Position numbers and translations under genes: made by a program | From: Tachypleus tridentatus | Taxonomy: Eukaryota > Arthropoda > Merostomata > Xiphosura > Limulidae | Assembly (NCBI RefSeq): GCF_004210375.1 | Contig: NC_134825.1 | Coordinates: forward strand, 62,239,558 to 62,303,557 | Direction: 5' to 3' | DNA: 64,000 nt | Shown: positions 1 to 12,500 of the stretch, piece by piece | How positions within the stretch are numbered: the stretch's first letter is position 1 | Layout of the letters: the number at the start of each line of letters is the position of its first letter | Notes under the pieces: generated by a model | The model's database searches: none | What the model was told of the DNA's origin: nothing | The model's input: the letters and a program-made list of their open reading frames with translations, nothing else

Positions 1-160
1 ACTGTTGTACAATTGATTTAATTTACAGGTGTGTGTCAATGTGATGCGTGTGACGTATATTGTTGATATGTAATGCAAGTCCTGCCCGCTCTTTCTCTAA
101 CTTGTAGATTTTCGAGTGTTAGAATCAACAAAACTTAAACCCCACTTCACGTTCATATAT

Positions 161-413
161 GGTGGGTTTAAGGCGTTCGACTCGTAATCCGAGGGTCGCG
201 GGTTCGAATGCCGGTCGCGCCAAACATGCTCGCTCTTTCAGCCGTCGGAGCGTTATAAGGTTTCGGTCAATCCCACTATTCGTTGGTAAAAGAGTAGCCC
301 AAGAGTTGGGGTAGTGACTAGCTGCTTTTCTTCTTGTCTTACAGTGCTAACTTAGGGACGGCTAGCACAGATAGCCCTCGAGTAGGTTTGTGCGAAATTC
401 CAAAAGAAACAAA
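161..413 (+). repeat. SINE-A copy (tRNA-Thr-like head), 5' end missing
   Basis: This is the first copy of the commonest repeat in the window. Its tRNA-like head carries a box-B-like GGGTTCGAATGCC and the anticodon-loop string CTCGTAA. A conserved body follows (TATTCGTTGGTAAAAGAGTAG, then GACGGCTAGC) and a tail ending GCGAAATTCC plus A/C-rich repeats. The loop CTCGTAA would read CGT, so the head looks derived from tRNA-Thr; that is inference. The first roughly 15 bases of the family (GGCCCGGCATGGCC) are missing. Confidence 0.9.
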
Positions 414-1179
414 CAAACAATCCAATAATTTACTGACTTAATCTTCAAAATATAAACTATTATGAGATATCTGTGTGTAAATTTCCACATAAACAGAGCT
501 TTTACCACGGGTTTTCTCAACCGTACAATTATATTTTTACTTAATTTTTTTTTCAAATACATGATGACTTATTCTACCTAATTTCTACGGGCCTAGTAAC
601 AAATAATCCATAACTAAATAACTTCTTTATATAGGTGAATTTTTAACTGCTCAAAAATTTTGATATCTACGAGAGGTTATCTTAAGCATTGTATCCGTCA
701 GGTCAAGGGGAAATATTAGAAGCACAACATATCCTCTGTGGCACAAGTATCAATAACGTTTCACTTTGCATGTGTTATTTTACGCCATTATAACATTAAC
801 ACGACGTAGACAATAAAATTTGTGTTTCTTCTTTTATATGATTCAAATACATGTATCACATTATTCAGGGGGGTTTTGAAGACAGCGTATCGCTAAATGT
901 GTAGACAAACGTATAAAAGAGAACTCCAGATGAACTACAAAGACTGAAGATATACACTGAATGCGCCAGCAAACGGATACAATAAGCAAAATCAATGATC
1001 AATAGTATAATAGTATTAGATAAAATGGAGAGGAAGAAAGCGTTATGGATGTAGGATAGACATACAAGCTGGCAGACGGACAAACATAAAGACTAACAAA
1101 GTAGGTGAGCAAAACACTGCAAACAGTTAACTGATAAAATACAAATGTTAAAAATAACTAAATAAGTTATTTGATAACA
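414..1179. other. AT-rich stretch, no gene seen
   Basis: Only short open frames with no recognisable domain occur here. I see no splice-site pattern or repeat that can be named. Confidence 0.5.
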
Positions 1180-2601
1180 CATTAAATCCTGTCTAATCCG
1201 GAAATTGCATCGGGCAAAAACCTGTACAAGCCGTAAATATCAAAAATTTGCAGTATTATCTCAATATTTTCCTTATAAAAACGCTCTCTAGACGGCGCAA
1301 CCTGCATAGAGCGAACGAAAAACAGACTTTCATCTTCCTCATCAGGATTAGAACCTGAGTAAGGCGGCAAAAATGTTTTTGATTAAATATAAATTTCTTA
1401 TTTAATTAATAATTTCTTTAAATATTAATAGATTATCGGAAATTTTGTCACAGCAAGTAGTGGTTAAATATATTATGTTCTTTTTTTTTTGCCGTCATTA
1501 TTACGAAGGTGGCTATTCGAAAGAATGATTGACTGTACTTTTGGTCGCATTTGCTGATGGGAAAACTAGAAAAACCGTGGGTAATAAGTCAAAATTTGCG
1601 CTGTTCAAAAATTTAAGAAAGAATCAACTTCTTGTGGAATGGAAAGCGAATAATAAAGTGTAGATGACAAATGCTATATTCCAGGAATTTTTGAACATAT
1701 TAAATCAAAGAATGGAACAAGAAAATAGGAGTATTCTACTTTTTCAAGATAATGCAACTTGTCACCCAAAAGTTCACCTTCAGCATGGTATTGAAATATG
1801 GATCATTGCAAGAGAACATGTGTAACGACTACGAAAATTGATGTGTTAGATGCATTTGCATTTTGAGTCATTCAATCAAATGCGTAAAAGTTGAATGCGT
1901 AATAAAGTGCTTTCAAAACTGTGGATTTATTCTTGATAATGACTGAGATTGTGAAGAAGTTTTTTTGTTGTAACGATTCTGGTGAAATCCAAACTCTGAG
2001 AAGATTAATGCGGATGATTCTGTGAACGCGGAAAGTTTTGTGAACGTTGAAATGAATATTTTAGCAGAAATTGATGGAATTTATTTAAAATATAAAATAG
2101 AATCGTAAGATGGTAACAGTGTGAGAGATTCAGAAGATGGAAAGTTAATAAGGAAATAGAAATTCCTACTTCACCACAAGTGTTAAGTTTCATTAACGCT
2201 ATCAGATTGTATGGAAAAATAGAGGGGAAAAATTAACTTCCGGAATAAGCCGTAGAACTTGTGTTCTCTTTTAACCGCATGAGAAAGCCCATTAAAAAAA
2301 CAAAAACAAAAAACGAAACACATGAAATTGGACGCTTTATTCAAATAAATTTGATTAAGATTTTGTGTGCTTGTGTACATTTTGAATTTATATTTTTGTT
2401 TTTATTCTAATAAATATAGTAGAAACAGTATAATAACTTTATTCACAAACGTCTTACTTCCCTTGAGTCAAGCAAGTATAGCGTTCCGCTCAAAATTATA
2501 TATAATTTACGAAATGCATGTTCACTGTCTAAGCCAGAAAACCTGCTTAAGCCGGAAATTCACTTGGTTCCATGAGATTCCGCTTTAGACTGATTTCACT
2601 G
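1180..2601 (+). mobile_element. Degenerate Tigger/pogo DNA transposon
   Basis: The plus strand from about 1560 to 1790 translates into a Tigger/pogo-type DDE transposase remnant. It contains FALFKNLRKNQLL, then MTNAIFQEFLNILNQRM, then ILLFQDNATCHPKV, which holds the second catalytic Asp of the DDE domain. A weaker continuation near 1835-1930 resembles the region before the third acidic residue. The codon expected to be Trp just before MTN is TAG, and several later frames are broken, so the element is dead. The ends carry matching inverted termini: the left reads CATTAAATCCTGTCTAATCC from 1180, and the right, read inward from 2601, begins CAGTGAAATCAGTCTAAAGC. TA follows the right end; the left TA has decayed. 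No N-terminal DNA-binding domain is readable. Confidence 0.75.
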
Positions 2602-2688
2602 TATTATGACGAACTAGTTAACAGACTTGGAAACAGGGAAAAATTAGGAACTCGAAAATAGGCTTACTGATGATGAATGGGCGAATAG

Positions 2689-2815
2689 GTCTGATAAAGT
2701 TGGGGCATGTGTGTAGATTAGTTTCCTGAACGAACAGGTCTGGTAATGTTGAGACATGTGGATTAGTTTATAACGGGTCTGATAAAGTTGAGATATGCAG
2801 ATTAATTTACTGGTA
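2689..2815. repeat. Three-unit minisatellite
   Basis: Three imperfect tandem units start at 2689, 2738 and 2776. Each begins GGTCTGATAAAGTTG or a near variant and continues to ATTAGTTT or ATTAATTT. Unit length is about 38-49 bases. Confidence 0.75.
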
Positions 2816-3758
2816 AACGCCAATTAGCACCGAACAGCAGGATAGCTAACTGAAAACAAGAAAGAATGATTAAAAGTGTAGATGAAAGTTTTCAAACATA
2901 AAGACACACACCAAATGTACTTCCATAGGGTCCCTGAATGTGTTTCGTTTCAAGAATAAATAAAATTTAAATTAAGAATAATAAATATTTTAAATTAGTT
3001 TTCAAGTTCATATTTCAGTCTGTGTGGTTGTCTTCAGTGTACATAATCCTTCTCGTGATTCACGCCATGCAAACGTTTCACTAACGCCATGACTGTACAA
3101 AAGTGCAAAATTAAGCATCTCTCACGTAACTTCATTTTAGTGTCTACTGACAGGCAGTAATATAATGTATAGGAACGAAAGTAACTAAAATAGATGACCT
3201 CACCAGGTGGCCATGCAAAAAGCAGAATACAAATATATCGGTAATTGACAAACTTGTATATATATATAAGAGTGTGTATGACTGTTTTCAAGATAGAGAG
3301 AAAAAAATAACAAAACTACCAATTTCGATTTACTTGTGTTGATATTTGAAAGTCACTGACGCTGACTGACATGTCAGTCATTAAACTTCTCTGCAAGATG
3401 CTATACGTAACAATGACTACTTCAAACACTCTAGCTTGATGAGAGCAAATCTTCTGTACCTCAAATGTTGACATTGCAAATGTTAAGTACGTTTTAAGAT
3501 GGTTTTTACTATTGCTTAAATACCCCATTTTTATCCATAAATCCTACGTATAGTATTATTCAAATACAAAGATTAAAAATACAAAATAGCTTGTCCTTTA
3601 TCTGGTCTCAAGGTTTTTCTGTTTATCAGAACTTTACATAAAAGCCTACAGCAATATGCATGTACGAATATGTTATACGAACTGATGGGCAATAACGATA
3701 GTATGAATTCTTGTGAAAAGTTAAACGAAAAACAGTAGATAAAAATTCCGCTCAGTTG

Positions 3759-3802
3759 GGCGCAGATAGTCCTCGTGTAGCTTTGCGCGAAATTCAAAAC
3801 AA
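3759..3802 (+). repeat. SINE-A tail fragment
   Basis: Only the last roughly 44 bases of SINE-A are present (GCGCAGATAGTCCTCGTG through GCGCGAAATTC), with no head or body. Confidence 0.8.
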
Positions 3803-6261
3803 TCCAAACCGCTCAGTTGAAAAAATTATTTAACGTATAAAAACTTGAAGGAAGCGTTTTACACACACTGTCCGACCTCACTTTGTAACCTACAAAACGG
3901 ATGGAGGTCAAAACTATCTGTTCAAAAAATAAAACAAGTAGTGATCTGTATAATATAACGCTCATTGAATGACCCCATTCTCCTCATCTGCAGTCTATTC
4001 AAACGGTCTTTTCTTGAACACTGTATTCACTGGGACTAAATTAAAAGCGGAATACAACTTTAGATTTCTGTGTTAACTTACTTAACTTTGTAACAAAAAG
4101 AATAATAAGTTGTGTCTCGTTCTGCATCTATATAAACTGAAGAGGGATGATTTTCTCGAATATTTTCTGTCAGTACTTAGCATGTCTGCGTGATGTTTCA
4201 CTTCACTGTAAATTTCAAATCTATTTTATATTTTAACAATGTAGTATTGTAAAAACTGTGTTCTACCCCCTTTGTTCTTGATATTTATAATTTGGTACAG
4301 ATATGTTTTATCCGGTATTTAGTATTGCCTCTATAATAATTTGACGTGATATATATGTAACAGCAGGTACCGACTAAAATCCACCCCTCATTACAATATA
4401 TAGTATATAAATATATTCTGTGCACGAACTTGTTTTCTGAACATATTTCATGAATTACATCAGCCACTAATTCGTAACAGATCAACACATTATACACACG
4501 CTTAGTAAAGCAACGAATAATACAAATGTAGAAAATTATTCATTCTTTACAATAGTGTGTATTATATAAATAAAAAATATTGGAAATGGAGAAAAAGTAA
4601 TAATAATTTGAATCGAATGAAAATTAAGTGGGGGCAATGATTCTCATTTTTACTGACAACAGAATTCAAACATAAAATTGAATAATTTTTCTATTTCCGC
4701 CATTTTTTTCCTACAGTCACAAATATTTTTTTTCAGATTTTCCGGCCTATAATTACACTTACAAACTATTATAATTATTTATTGATTAACTACGTTATAA
4801 AAGTGAAATAACCCGCGAACATCATATCACCAAATGTAAAATGTATAATTTATTACATATTTAATATCTTCATTTTGCTACAAATATTTCATAATCATTA
4901 CATTACAAAAGTAATAAATGTTTTAACTAACACCTGCTGTTCATCCAAGGAACTATGTTTAATATTTTAAATTGTTCAATATTGCACTGGTAAGCAGTAA
5001 ATTTTCATGTGCGATCACGACTTGTAATGAAACAATCTTTAATGTGTTAATAAAAGGACAAAATAAAAAAAAAGGATAGGGCCTTTAATGTTCACTGGCT
5101 GAGCCAATAATACAACATACAAGCTCAGCACAAAAAAGGCAGTTGGGCTCTCCAGGAATAGTATAGGGGTCACTTTACAGATTGGCCCCTTTTTTTTCCC
5201 TCCCCAGGAAGTTCTAAGGATACATGCAAGGTTTGATGAAAATCTTTTAACAGTTTGCTATAAAAACCATGTATGAATTACCCAACCTGATTATCACTGA
5301 TGTAATTATAAAATAAATTCAAATATGTCTATTAATAAAGACCTAAGAATTGCCTTGGAGACATCATCTTCCCATAGGCTATTACAGACTTTTTTTTTCA
5401 AACAAAAACTTGAAAGCATATCCATGGAAAGACATATCCATATTGTAAGTAAACACAATAACATGCTTCATTTCAAAACTATCTGAGGTCACACTGCAAT
5501 TTATTTTTCCTTTTAATATACTATAACATTTTTTTTACTTCAAAAGGAAATTAGAAAAAAAAAAGTGTATAAGTGAACTATGAAATTAAAGAAATGCAGT
5601 AGCATGCATGTGATTGCTAGAAGACCTGAAACTCACTAGTAAAATCCAACTTGTCTGAAGACGTTTTTCTTTTTAAGGTGGATATTAACCAAATAAGTGC
5701 TGCAAGGCTACAATGCTTTAAAAAATTGGTATGAACACATCCTCAGGTGATGACTTGAAACCAAATCATTGTTTTTCTTAGGCCTGGGAGTTGTTTTTGT
5801 TAAGTTATTTTAATGTTGTACTCCTTTTAATTATTAAATAAATCCTGATTTCTAATTTATTATACAGTCTAACAAAATAACAAATTTAAGAAAGTACCTG
5901 CTCTGATGGTAAAAATATGTCTACCTGATCAGTTTTGCTATGACCATTTAAAAATTATGTCTCTAAAAGAAATGTTCTCAAAAATAAAATCTTTACAATT
6001 GTAAATAACATTTCTATAATCATCACGAAATACATCATTTCACAACTACTTGGAATAAAAATTATCACTGAATGCTGTGTGAAACTTTTAATTTAGTGTT
6101 TGAAAAATTTTTAATTGCAAGACCAATCATTTCAGAATTAATAAGATAAATTTCTAAAAATAACATTAACTACTGCTCTCAGTTGTGTTGTTCCATTTTA
6201 AAACTTATTACAACAGTACTGATTCATGTAGTACGATACATAATGTCAAATATTTGATGTC
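3803..6261. other. AT-rich stretch, no gene seen
   Basis: No open frame here shows a recognisable domain, and I see no named repeat. Homopolymer runs and possible AATAAA motifs occur, as expected by chance at this base composition. Confidence 0.4.
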
Positions 6262-6909
6262 TAAATTATAGATGTAAAAAATGGTTGGTATGAGTAGAGA
6301 AAGCACAATGTAGAGGAGCGAACAACATTTCGACCTTCTTTGGTTATTCTCAGGTTCACAAAGAAAGAAAGAGGTAAGTGACCGATAGCTGATTACATAT
6401 TTCAATATGGTTTTGTAATTGAATGTAAGAATGTAGAGGACGTGCTTAGGTGTTGGATTATATTTATTAATTTGTATTGGTTTTTTATAATTAAGGCTTC
6501 TTTAATTTTGCATTTGTTTGTTTGTTTCTCTATTTAGTATTTGGGTGTTTTCTATGGTTATGTTGTGTTTATTTGATTTGCATTGTTCGAAAACATGATT
6601 TTTTGTGTTCTGTGAATCTGGTTTCCATTTTATTCTTGTTTCTTCAATATAGAAGTTAATGACGATTATCACATTGTATTTTATAAATAATATCGGTGTT
6701 GTGTTTGTCATGGTAGTTTTACATGGTATATACCTTCGTTTTGTGCTTTGTTTTTGAATAAATTTGGCATTAACTGGAATGTCGTATTTTGTTGCTAGTT
6801 TGCCAAATTTTGCTAATGTCGGGAATATATGGTATGCAGCAGTATGTGATTTTTTGATCTTTTAAATCGTGGTGTATATTTACTTTTGTAAGTTGATTTT
6901 GCTTTTTGT

Positions 6910-6946
<37 letters not shown>

Positions 6947-7361
6947 ATGTTTTCTACAGTTTGTGGAGGAAACTTCTTGATGTTGATGAAGTATTATTTT
7001 ATTTGTCTTATTCATCGTCAATTTTATCAGGTTAGTACAGTTTTATGGCTGTGTTTATTTGGTTTCCTAGAATGTTGAGTTTTTGTTTTGTTTAATGTAC
7101 GGAATCCCAAAGGAATGTATTGGCCAGTATGAGTTATTTTTTGGTGGATTTTTGTTTCAATTTGTATATCGGTTCTTGTAATTGTGAGGTTAAGAAATGA
7201 TATTTGATTGCTTTTTTTCTAATCACATGTGAAGCTATTGTTGGGATGTACAGAGTTAATGTGATTGAAATAATTAAGTATCTGTTCTGGGAACGTGAAT
7301 CCCGCAATCGTATCGACTACATAACTGCACCATTATAGTGGTCAATGTAATGCTGTGTTAA
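6262..7361 (-). mobile_element. Penelope-like element, 5'-truncated and broken
   Basis: Read on the minus strand, 7361 to about 6500 gives remnants of a Penelope-like polyprotein. The end of the reverse transcriptase has its YVDD box decayed to YVVD near 7320. The linker (FPPQTVENII) lies near 6950, with a conserved YCCIPYIP segment near 6830. The GIY-YIG endonuclease end (ETRIKWKPDSQNTKNHVFEQ) lies near 6600. A 3' untranslated region follows down to about 6262, containing a decayed hammerhead-like motif (6320-6362). Several stops and frameshifts are present. A GT run at 6914-6940 interrupts the coding remnant. The better copy at 55426-57088 was used as guide. The element is dead. Confidence 0.85.
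6914..6940. repeat. (GT)n microsatellite inside the Penelope remnant
   Basis: About 13 uninterrupted GT dinucleotides replace the part of the polyprotein between the FPPQTVENII linker and the YCCIPYIP segment. Confidence 0.95.
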
Positions 7362-7425
7362 TTGCACAACTGCCTTCAAACATGAGTTCAGCTATTGGTC
7401 AGTTACCTCTTTCTTTGTCACTGAA
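7362..7425 (+). mobile_element. Penelope 3'-UTR fragment, opposite orientation
   Basis: This plus-strand piece (CCTTCAAACATGAG through TCAGTTACCTCTTTCTTTGT) matches the 3' UTR of the element at 55426-57088 just before its hammerhead motif. It abuts the minus-strand reverse transcriptase remnant, making a tail-inverted junction at about 7361. Confidence 0.75.
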
Positions 7426-7466
7426 AATCATTCTTTTTTACTGTGAACTCTTTTACTTTTTAACAG

Positions 7467-7583
7467 TTATATTGTAACACCCTCATGGCTGAAAGAGCTA
7501 GCATATTCAGTGTGACACGGATTCAAACCCGAAACCCTCAAATTACGAGTCGAGTGCCTTAACCATCTGGCCATTCCAGGTGG
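7467..7583 (-). repeat. SINE-A head fragment
   Basis: The tRNA-like head and the first part of the body are present on the minus strand (ACGAGTCGAGTGCCTTAACC on the plus strand). The 3' body and tail are absent. Confidence 0.85.
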
Positions 7584-8475
7584 TTTTTTTATTATTGAAG
7601 ATAATAAAATGTTTCTGTATACTTATAGACATATTTTCTACAAGTCAAAAGAGGTAATTATCAATACTTTGGCAATAGTTGGAATACTATGCACAGTATG
7701 CATAATATGGATACAGACTTTTTGGAAAGGGGTCAGGTGATTAAAATGTACTACACTGGTTATGCAAGGTTCATCATATGTGAATAGATCAAGATATCTC
7801 ATTTTCTTTTGAGGAAAGAGAGGTAAAATGTGATCTTACTAAACTTTAAAAGATTTATATCCAGAGGATAAACAGAATAAGTCATCTTAATTTCTTTGAG
7901 TTGAAGGCTCATGATAGTAAGTTGAGGTGACACAATTGTTTTTATTTTTTTTTTTTTTTTAAATACAGGATAAGCTCTTGTTAATATGTTCTCCCAGTAG
8001 GGTATTTATAGAATAAGTTGCCATCAGCATTAATGGACACTAAGAGGTACTTATGATGGAGAATTGACGACCACCCGAGAAATAAAGGTTATGTTATATA
8101 CTATACTGCATTCAAATTGTATAACATTTCATAATATTAAAGGTAATTCTCACTTTTAATGTAACACTTTGAAACATTAAGGGTAATTTAGTCCAACCTG
8201 TGATGTATATTTGCAACAGCTGCCAGAACTGTAAGTTACATGTATTTTTGACAGATCATTATGTATTAATTGGTCCAATTTATGAAATTTATTTTACTGA
8301 TGTACAGCATGTTATTAGTTATAATTATGTTCTGTTAAAGGTATAACTAGTATTAAACAAGGTCTTGGTGTTGTGACAAACGTACAAATGAAAACGTAGA
8401 GAATATTATAGACATCAAACAGATAAACGAAATCTTCTTTCTTTGCAATTTGTTACAAAAGCAACAATGAAAACC
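7584..8475. other. AT-rich stretch, no gene seen
   Basis: A poly-T run lies near 7948-7962; otherwise there is no gene or named repeat. Confidence 0.4.
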
Positions 8476-8602
8476 TGTTTGTTTGAAGTTAAGCACAAAG
8501 CTACATAGAGAGTTATCTGTGCTTTGCCCATCACGGGTATGGAAACTAGGATTTTAATGTTATAAGTCCGCAGACATTCTGCTGCGCCACTGAAAGAAGG
8601 TT
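8476..8602 (-). repeat. SINE-B copy
   Basis: SINE-B is a second tRNA-derived family. On its own strand it reads GTGGCNCAGCGGTATGTCTGCGGAC, then an AACGCTA motif, then a box-B-like GGTTTCGATACCCGTGG, then GGCAGAGCACAGATAGCC and GTAGCTTTGTGCT. This copy is full length but diverged. The flanking DNA to 8830 recurs in direct orientation at 45930-46390. Confidence 0.8.
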
Positions 8603-8959
8603 ACTTCTGGCTTTAAAGACTCCTAATTCAATGGACTGTTATCAAAATTATGTTAAACGTGATTTGCTTTGTGGTTAATTTTCAGTGAGGATATCAACTC
8701 CAAACTTATGTATTTGTTATGTAAAAATATAAGGTATTTGTGAATATCTATAACTAAAGTTATGTTTTGATTACTACTTTTGATTAAGATTTACACAATA
8801 AGTTAATAATAAAACTTGAACAGCGAATATGATAATTAATAATTACCCTTACAGTAAGGATGATAAATTATAATGATAATGATAACATTGGTGAGAGTAA
8901 TAATGATAATTTCCAAAATATTTATCATAAATTACATATTTATAAATAACAAATTATTT

Positions 8960-9433
8960 TACAGTCTAAAGCCCATTAGACTGGCTGCATCCTAAATCCT
9001 TAAAGTGAAAATAAAGAAAGCAAAGCTGTGGACATTCTCAGAATGTTCAGTTAAACATCACCGAATTACAGCAGTCGAATACTCGATAGGATAAAGAATT
9101 CACGTATACAATCAGGAAAGAATATAAATTTTCTTTCTACAAGCCTAAAATCTTACTTCCTTCATAAAGGATCTTCATGAAAGATCCAGACATGTTAGAG
9201 CTTAAAAACGATTACAGGATATAATTTCAATACGTACAAACAATGGGTACATTCAACAAAATATAATTTACTTTTATTCTTTTCAAAGGTTACAAGCATT
9301 ATAGCAGTCAAATATCATGCGATCTTCAGTTGCATCGAAAGAAAACTTTAGCACATAAAAATTCTTGTTTCAATAGCTGAGGATTGGTTTAACCAGTTAC
9401 ACAAAAATCCGCATGTTAACCAGTTCAAACACA
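8960..9433. repeat. Inverted partner of 28500-28970
   Basis: The segment matches the reverse complement of 28500-28970 over its length. Shared landmarks are GGCTGCATCC, TCAGAATGTTCAG, GATCTTCAGTTGCAT and ACCAGTTCAAACAC. No open frame is conserved between the two, so this is an old noncoding duplicate. Confidence 0.75.
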
Positions 9434-10181
9434 TTTAAACTACAGTAAATATCATGTTAATCCAAAGTGTTGAAAATGCCAAGATTTCTACACAGACATT
9501 TCGAACCTATATTTGAATTTATACATGAAGTTGTAAATTAATATAATTTCATAAGACAGAACACTGAATTAAAAAGATAAGATTTTAGCAACAAAATGTA
9601 CATAAACAAAAACAAATGTAAAGATTACTCCATAGATATTGGTTTGTCATGAACACACATTGTTTCACAAATTTTATTCTGCACTTGGAGGTTGCAATAG
9701 CCTTCATATATACATTTTAATAAATATGTGTATATTTAAATGAATGAGGATAAATATCAAATACAACATTATTCTTATCACTGTGGTTGTCACCAATGAA
9801 ACTGCACCAAATATAGCAAAACTAACTTGAAACCTACCACTATATACCAAAAACAAAATATATTTTTGTATTTTATTATATAAAAATATTTACTCAGAAA
9901 ACAAAGAGAAATAGCACTATAATGAATGATCCATGGAATCGTCAAGCTATTATTTCACTAATTCTTTTATTCTAAATTTATAAATTTAGTTAACATATAT
10001 TTTATGATAATTGTTCAGTTTCTCATCAAATGCTTTTCTTGGTGTTATATTATTATAACCTAAACTAACACCTAGAAAGTAATATATTTTATGCAATATA
10101 ATTAAATATAATTTTAAATACTCGTAACAATTTGTAAAAAACGTCATTTACCCTTGAATAAAAGCACATACACTTTCTGAA
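9434..10181. other. AT-rich stretch, no gene seen
   Basis: No recognisable domain or repeat. Confidence 0.4.
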
Positions 10182-10446
10182 TTTCGCGCAAAGCTAAACT
10201 AGGGCTACCTGCTTTGGCCGTCCCACATTTAGAAGTGTAAGACTTGAGGGAAGATAGCTTGTCACCAACATCCACTGCCAACATTTGGGCTACTTTTTTT
10301 TAACAACGAATAGTAAAATTGACCATCACATTATAACGTCCCCATGGCTGATAGAGCAAGCATGTTTGGTGCGACAGGGATTCAAACTCAATACTCTGAG
10401 ATTATGGGTCGAGCGCACTAAACACCAGACCTTACTGGGACGTAAC
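10182..10446 (-). repeat. SINE-A copy, near full length
   Basis: Minus-strand SINE-A running from the tail (TTTCGCGCAAAGCT at 10182) to the tRNA-like head at about 10440. It is considerably diverged. Confidence 0.9.
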
Positions 10447-11184
10447 TTTGTTTTATTTCATGTGATCTATAACTGAAAAATTGTGTTTAGGATTATGGTT
10501 CTAGCTTATTTTCTAGAAACTGCTATTGATACTAAATTAATAATTGTGTGAAAATACTTTTCAAGTAAGGTTGCATGTACATCCCGTTTATCAACCTACT
10601 CAAATCGAATTATAAGAATAGTAAACCAAGCCGATTCTTTTCTGGAATGCATTTACTGTATGATAAGTGTGACATTAGATAATAAACATTCCAGTGGCAC
10701 AGAGACATGTCTGCGGACATACCGCTTTTTAAATATCTGATTTTGATGGGCAGAGAACATATAGCCTGTTGTATAGCTTTGTGTTTGATTTCAATCAGTA
10801 TCATTTTAGTCTTACTGTGGCAGAATACTTTGCCTACTAAGGATTATGTATCATAAGTTACTTTATATAATTCTTTTAGTTATAGCTATTAATATTATTC
10901 TATATTATCTCCTTAACGACAAAGAATATAAATGAAACTTCGGTATTTTTGCGAATCCGAGAGATGACGCTGTGAAAGAAGTAAATGGAAAAGCAATCGG
11001 CAAAAAATTTATGGCAGGAAGAAAAATTGTACTGAGATATTTGTAAAAACAACAATAAGAACGAGTGAATTTAAATGTATCTAGATAAAACCGAATCAAC
11101 AAAGTACAGTACTAATAATAACTCGTTATATTTCACTAAGGTAAAGATTACTATGGAAACAATACAAATAGATATTGGTCCAGC
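10447..11184. other. AT-rich stretch, no gene seen
   Basis: No recognisable domain or repeat. Confidence 0.4.
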
Positions 11185-11305
11185 TCTTCAGTAGCTTACT
11201 GATTTTAGGTGAGAGCTCATCGTGCTAAAAATTTGGGATTGATACCTACGGTAGGCACAAGTAGTCCAATGTGTAACTTTTCTGTTAAAACAAACAACTT
11301 TTTAA
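11185..11305 (+). repeat. SINE-D remnant (tRNA-like)
   Basis: The segment has GTGCTAAAAATTTGGGATTG, then GATACCTACGGTAGGCAC and AGTCCAATGTG. The plan matches the copies at 27185-27290 and 33465-33560: an acceptor-like start, a box-B-like GGTTCGATTC equivalent, then AGATAGTCCAATGTG. Confidence 0.55.
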
Positions 11306-12035
11306 CACAAGTAAGAATGTTGTATACACTTGTCCAAATTATCAGATGGTTTTCATTATGCCGATGTCCTCAGATAGGAAAGTTGTGAGTTGACGGACTT
11401 AAAACGTCAGAACTTGCTGTTCAATTCCTTACGGAAGACACAGAAAATAATTCAAGGTGACTTTGCTTTAAAATATCCATAATTGTTTTCAATTTATGGC
11501 AGAATTGAAGAATACAACCCTATATCAGTGGCCAAGTTCATCTGCCCTTCATATTTTTTTTCTTTTTCATTCCTAAACTTTAGTTAATATTAAAGTATTA
11601 TCCAGCCTAGATTTAACCGAAATGTTTCCATGACGAAAAATCATTTCAAGTCCGGTAGAATATAGCCTTAGTGAGGTCTGTACAGATGAAAACTAGTTGA
11701 TGACAGTTTATAATCAGTGTGTTTTAGATAATGCTATTGTAGAAGATTGAACTCACAAAGCTTAATATAATTCCCCACTAATTTAATAATAATTGCACAT
11801 TTCAACTGAAAACTAATGCTGGAGGTTAATTAAAGTTTAACTTTAAACTTATTAGTTCCTAGAAACAACCTGAATATTTATAGTGTATACACGTAATGCA
11901 TACTTATATATTCTTTAATTAATTTCTTACATTTCTTGAATATCTTGTGCATGCACAAGGTGAGAAGGAAGAACTAATAAACAAACTATGTTAGTCATGA
12001 GTAATTTCATACGTACAGTACTTTCTCCCTCACTA

Positions 12036-12500
12036 GCACAGCGGCACGTCTGTGGAATTACACAACTAGAAACCGAGTTCTGATACACGTGGTGGGAAGA
12101 GCATACCGTGTTTCTCCCAAAATATGATAGGGGCTTATATTAATTTTCACTCCAAACTATGACACTATGGCTTATTTTCGGGGGATGTCTTATTTTGATA
12201 TATTAAAAAATGAAGTTACAAAGTAAAACTATTAAACTAACCATTTAAAATAAACTATTATTAAACTATTAAACTAACTAATTAATACTTAAACAAACTA
12301 ATTAACTAACTATTAAACTGATTAATAAATTAATTTTTTTTATTTCTTTCCTCTTCCTGCCACTCTTAACTAGGGCTTATTTTAAGGGTAGGGCTTATAT
12401 TAAAACTATCCCCAAAAATCACACTAAGTCTTATTTTATGGGTAGGTCTTATTATCGGAGAAACACGGTAGATAGCCCTTTGCGTAGCTTTGTGATTAAT
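12036..12500 (+). repeat. SINE-B copy interrupted by a MITE
   Basis: The SINE-B head and box-B region (CTAGCACAGCGGCACGTCTG through GTGGTGGGAAGAGCA) occupy 12036-12103. The family tail (GATAGCCCTTTGCGTAGC) resumes at 12471. The two pieces join cleanly once the inserted element at 12104-12470 is removed. Confidence 0.85.
12104..12470. mobile_element. Non-autonomous MITE with perfect terminal inverted repeats
   Basis: The left end TACCGTGTTTCTCC (12104-12117) is the exact reverse complement of the right end GGAGAAACACGGTA (12457-12470). Taking the outermost TA as target duplication restores the interrupted SINE-B, so a Tc1/mariner-type mover is likely. The interior is rich in GGGCTTATTTT-type motifs just inside both ends, extending the symmetry. 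No open frame is present. MITEs with ends like these occur in many animal genomes (established knowledge, unnamed here). Confidence 0.85.

Noticed and set aside
161..240. Possible functional tRNA genes at SINE-A heads
   Set aside because: The heads look tRNA-like, but the acceptor ends do not pair and each continues into the same SINE body.
5040..6200. Possible 3' UTR or last exon, because of A-rich runs and AATAAA-like strings
   Set aside because: No coding exon with splice signals could be linked to it, and such strings are expected by chance in AT-rich DNA.
6900..6960. A His/Thr-repeat protein on the minus strand
   Set aside because: The repeat residues come from translation of a GT microsatellite inside a dead Penelope element.
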